Shown piece after piece: positions 62,701 to 64,000 of a DNA stretch of 64,000 nt. The notes beneath the pieces were generated by a model. The model ran no database searches, had not been told where the DNA came from, and saw only the letters and a list, made by a program, of their open reading frames with translations. Made by a program: the position numbers and the translations under genes. This DNA comes from Ectocarpus siliculosus (lineage: Eukaryota > Sar > Phaeophyceae > Ectocarpales > Ectocarpaceae). The stretch spans positions 5,153,273 through 5,217,272 of the forward strand of contig FN649729.1 in assembly GCA_000310025.1 (NCBI GenBank), read 5' to 3'. Within the stretch, counting starts at the first letter, position 1. Each line of letters starts with the position of its first letter.

Positions 62701-63790
62701 GAACAACAGAAACAGCGGGGGGCAGACAGCAGAAGCAAAGGAACCAAGTCAGCTGCACAAAACCTAGAGTTGTTAAAAACGAAGCACACCGTTGGTTGCA
62801 TGACGTAAGATACCACCCCCCCTGGCCCGATGTTCGAAACGCAATTTCTCCACGACGACGAGGATGCCACCATAATCGAATGATGCGTTTCTGAAAGCCT
62901 TTTCTTTTCTCTCCATGAGACGGTTCCAACGCCTTCCGCCATTTTCAGCACGGCCAGTGTTTCTAGCTGCAGAGGGATCGAGCGTTGAAAGTCGGCCCGG
63001 GGTGCGTGGCATCTTTACATCATGCAACAATGCGCAACATTTGTAGCGGGAGCAGCAGCGCTAGGGCGGCAAGGCCAACGGCACTGCACATGAACAAAGC
63101 ACGGCCTTCGCCTACTGTAGTGACGGGCACGACGCTGGCACAAAGAAGGTGCCCCGGACGGCTTTCATTGTCACCGCGGGGTCATGAAATCGCCCCCCAA
63201 GAACAAGAACGCGCTCCAGAAAGAGAGACAGGAAAAACGAAACCAGACGTGGTCGACAGACAGTTACGCGTCCGTCACAAAAGGGCACAAGGCTAAGGTA
63301 AGGCGTGAGCGATCGGGCATGAAAAGGCACCACAAAACCGCACCGCGACGCGTCTATCGAGACTAACGACAACCGACAAAATCGAACACGACAAAACACC
63401 AGGCCGGCAAAAAATGAAACTATAAGGTCATCACACCGGATGAAAAACCGAAATCAACATGAGATTCTAGGGAAAAGAAAACCAAAAGCTGCACAAGAAA
63501 ATGCAAAACAGAAGAATGTGAGACATGACGACCTCAAGCATCTGCACGGCACACATTGCGTTCTTGTGCATGCGTGACTTTTCTCCCATATTTTGCTCCC
63601 CGAAAACACTTACGCACGAAACAAAAGCGTGCCAACATGACGGTCATGGTGACGCATATCCGAAAGCTGTATACTAAGTAATAGCGTTTCGAAAGTCTTA
63701 CCCGAGCTTGACCCTAGAGTCGTCGTGATGCCTCAGAACACCCCACATCGCCGTCATGCGTCTTACCAGCTCCCGCGACGGCTGAAGCGC
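50705..63790 (-). CDS. HEATR5: HEATR5/LAA1-type HEAT-repeat protein (N terminus beyond right edge)
   Basis: Sixteen exons in coding order, all phases matching, give 1,684 residues to a TAG stop: 63790-63702, 62663-62579, 61831-61715, 61057-60926, 59841-59614, 58991-58858, 58609-58369, 57955-57767, 57491-57373, 56810-56437, 55751-55654, 55334-55102, 54766-54560, 54053-53608, 53215-51180, 51031-50705. The strongest family signal is 58609-57767: a helix EDLVTLACAAATASTDDSELL, then EVARTFAQVPDSDEDELG, then QITGAARPALGCKVSPRLAQ, the order seen in HEATR5 proteins. Exon 53215-51180 carries an acidic tract with DDDDWGDDDFQGAEGDFQG, like the AP-1-binding region of LAA1/HEATR5. These proteins recruit the clathrin adaptor AP-1 to the trans-Golgi and endosomes. 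The C terminus (GRKLDLSQYSTRG) is Gly-rich. The gene is 5' partial here. Confidence 0.82.
58829..58851 (+). repeat. CATGG pentanucleotide microsatellite
   Basis: Four consecutive GCATG/CATGG units lie in an intron of the HEATR5-like gene, seven bases from the splice donor of exon 58858-58991 on the minus strand. Confidence 0.85.
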
Positions 63791-64000
63791 CTGTGACAAC
63801 AATATGACAGCAACCAAAGAAACGGAAACGGTCCCGTAGTTCGCCAGATTTCAGCGACAACCATGGGTCACTGTGGGACCCAGCACACGAGTGTCGCCGT
63901 CCTACAGCGACAGCTCCTGTGGATTTGCTATCATGCTCAGCAGGCAGACGGGCTGTGAAACAAAAAGCCGAGCCAGGAGCGCTGGAATGCTGTGGGCTTA

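Overview
This is nuclear DNA of an intron-rich eukaryote. It contains six protein-coding genes, each broken into short exons by GT-AG introns (and a few GC-AG introns) of a few hundred to about 2,000 bases. There are no operons, ribosome binding sites, tRNA or rRNA genes, CRISPR arrays or prokaryotic features. The gene content (a soluble adenylyl cyclase-type ATPase, a cyclic-nucleotide-dependent kinase, the flagellum-associated protein TEX9, an organellar IF-3 and a HEATR5/LAA1 protein), the intron sizes, the balanced base composition and the strict strand alternation of neighbouring genes point to a stramenopile, most likely a brown alga similar to Ectocarpus. That placement is an inference.

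Layout. (1) 870-14677, + strand: an AAA/STAND-type ATPase with TPR-like repeats, related to the non-catalytic half of ADCY10; its 5' part lies beyond the left edge. (2) 16667-34014, - strand: a cGMP-dependent protein kinase-like (PKG) gene. The catalytic domain is well resolved. The cyclic-nucleotide-binding part is incomplete, and the N-terminal exons are candidates. (3) 35498-40001, + strand: a TEX9-like coiled-coil protein whose first exon was not found. (4) 40636-42389, - strand: a three-exon glycosyltransferase. (5) 43101-49842, + strand: a translation initiation factor IF-3, probably mitochondrial, with a long low-complexity C-terminal extension. (6) 50705-63790, - strand: the C-terminal 1,684 residues of a HEATR5/LAA1-type HEAT-repeat protein that continues past the right edge.

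How the exons were joined. Genes 1, 4, 5 and 6 and most of gene 3 were assembled by requiring a splice acceptor, a donor and a matching intron phase at every junction. In each of these genes the exon lengths add up to an uninterrupted reading frame ending in a stop codon. Boundaries are from reading by eye and may be off by a base. In the PKG gene at least three exons are missing from my model.

The genes run + - + - + -, so every intergenic space is either convergent (14678-16666, 40002-40635, 49843-50704) or divergent (34015-35497, 42390-43100). The two signalling genes (ADCY10-like ATPase and PKG) could both belong to cyclic-nucleotide signalling, and TEX9 fits a flagellated life stage, but adjacency in such a genome is weak evidence of shared function. 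Small non-autonomous repeat elements with inverted repeats sit in introns and intergenic spaces: 242-723, 3251-3745, 34654-34913 and 44081-45342. The last is a composite element carrying about four copies of a 228-base tandem repeat inside the first intron of the IF-3 gene. I found no clear sign of a wholly new multi-gene system; the unusual points are listed as findings.
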